Shown piece after piece: positions 63,203-64,000 of a DNA stretch of 64,000 nt. Below the pieces are notes generated by a model. The model was not told where the DNA came from and ran no database searches. It saw only the letters and a list, made by a program, of their open reading frames with translations. The translations under genes were made by a program, and so were the position numbers. Origin of the DNA: Siniperca chuatsi (taxonomy: Eukaryota > Chordata > Actinopteri > Centrarchiformes > Sinipercidae); the NCBI RefSeq assembly GCF_020085105.1, contig NC_058063.1, positions 5,924,501 through 5,988,500 of the forward strand, read 5' to 3'. Every line of letters begins with the position of its first letter. Position 1 is the stretch's first letter.

Positions 63203-63879
63203 CTATACAATAGGGCGAGGAACCACTTGGTAGCAGTAATAAGACACTCCCCTTAGCTCCCCAACCTCCTGCACCCCAACATTTATTGCCATCACCCCAT
63301 GCTCCTGTGCCTCAGTCTCCAACCACAGCAGCCTGGCATCAGGGTCCTCATCAGAGAACTGGAGCAGAGATCCTGAGCTCCGCAACACCTTCAAACACTG
63401 CTTCAGCACCAGACCGGCCTTCCCTTTCCCTTCCTTAGACCTCAACAAGGCGTCTGTGGTGCCCTTGTCAACTATAAGGTCCACACCGTTAGAACCAAAG
63501 TGCTTGTGAAGCTGTGTGCAGTCCAGCTCTACAAACTCTAGCTGAGAAGAGAGATTGTGAGGTTGAATGGCTTTGGCTTGGACGTGTTCCTGCATTAGTC
63601 GCACAGCTATGGGGGAAATGTCTGCACAAGTGACCTGGACCGGGAGAGGAGAGTCTCTGTAAATACAGGGCCCTAAAGCAGAAGTGCCACAGCCCATATC
63701 CAGGACTTGGAGCAGAGCATCTGGGCAGGACTTGGTCTGCAAAAGGGGCATAATGAAGTCTTGGACAGCATCAAAGCCGAAGAACCACTCAAAGTTTTTG
63801 AAGGTGGTTGTCCTGCTGCTGCTCTCGGCATAGAAGCGGTCCCAGGTTGCTTTCTTATCCATGTTTTCAATCAGTTCAG
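63203..63879 (-). CDS. cskmt: Citrate synthase lysine methyltransferase, main exon (5' end incomplete)
   Basis: This SAM-dependent 7-beta-strand methyltransferase of the mitochondrial matrix trimethylates citrate synthase in mammals (METTL12). The exon has an acceptor TTCTGCCTAG before 63879 and stops at 63203-63205. Counted from the internal ATG at 63862 it encodes 219 residues. The frame is open upstream of that ATG to the acceptor (ELIEN-MDKK), so the true N-terminus, with a mitochondrial presequence, lies in an exon at higher coordinates that I cannot place. Seen motifs are WDRFYAE, FEWFFGFDAVQ, SAM motif I LDMGCGTSALG, CADISPIAV, VDKGTTDAL and LQFSDEDPDARLLWLE. All align with human METTL12 as I remember it. 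A C-terminal YYCYQV resembles the mammalian TYFAYLI. Confidence 0.93.
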
Positions 63880-64000
63880 CTAGGCAGAAACACAGATAGA
63901 TGGATTATCTAATAAGAGTTAGGAAGTGAACATTAGCAGTAAAACATAGATACAACTTAGGGCCTGCAGGGTTCTGTCATATATTGAGAGACTTTATGCC

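Overview
The window reads as nuclear DNA of a teleost fish, probably a spiny-rayed (percomorph-type) species. Supporting signs are small exons with GT/AG borders, long AT-rich introns, many (CA)n and (GA)n microsatellites, and several dispersed repeat families typical of teleosts. Exon borders below were placed by eye from splice consensus, phase continuity and remembered family alignments. No alignment program was run.

Five protein-coding genes can be supported. (1) rasgrp2 (CalDAG-GEFI), minus strand, occupies 3915-26395 as 15 coding exons whose phases join without conflict into about 598 codons: REM region, CDC25 RasGEF domain, two EF hands, C1 domain and a conserved C-terminal tail. Its noncoding 5' exon(s) probably lie near 37.6-38.1 kb, so 26.5-37.6 kb is likely first-intron sequence. 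(2) alpk1 (alpha-protein kinase 1, the cytosolic ADP-heptose sensor), plus strand, 40291-48165, has 13 coding exons and about 1152 codons. It lies head to head with rasgrp2 across a short control region holding a palindromic CRE. (3, 4) Two tandem ependymin-like genes, plus strand, lie at 49705-53676 and 55065-57671. They encode secreted glycoproteins of 215 and 213 residues with identical exon phases and the same TATA motif exactly 78 bp before each ATG. (5) The last exon of cskmt (mettl12, citrate synthase lysine methyltransferase), minus strand, is at 63203-63879. Its presequence-coding exon is not identified in the window.

The genes are functionally unrelated: platelet/Rap1 signalling, innate sensing, secreted brain/serum glycoproteins and mitochondrial protein methylation. 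I see no operon-like or pathway logic. Much of the remaining DNA is transposon debris: a fold-back family with seven copies, a piggyBac-type deletion derivative with TTAA target duplications, a relic of an integrase-type DNA transposon, hAT-like MITEs, a solo-LTR-like insertion, SINE/LINE tails, and a repeat carrying nuclear-receptor DR1 motifs.

The observations I rate highest are a CxxC...CxxC cysteine pair just before the alpk1 kinase domain that I do not recall in the mammalian protein, a canonical-looking C1 domain in this Rasgrp2, an out-of-frame uORF overlapping the alpk1 start, and the duplicated ependymin-like pair with an extra cysteine in the downstream copy.
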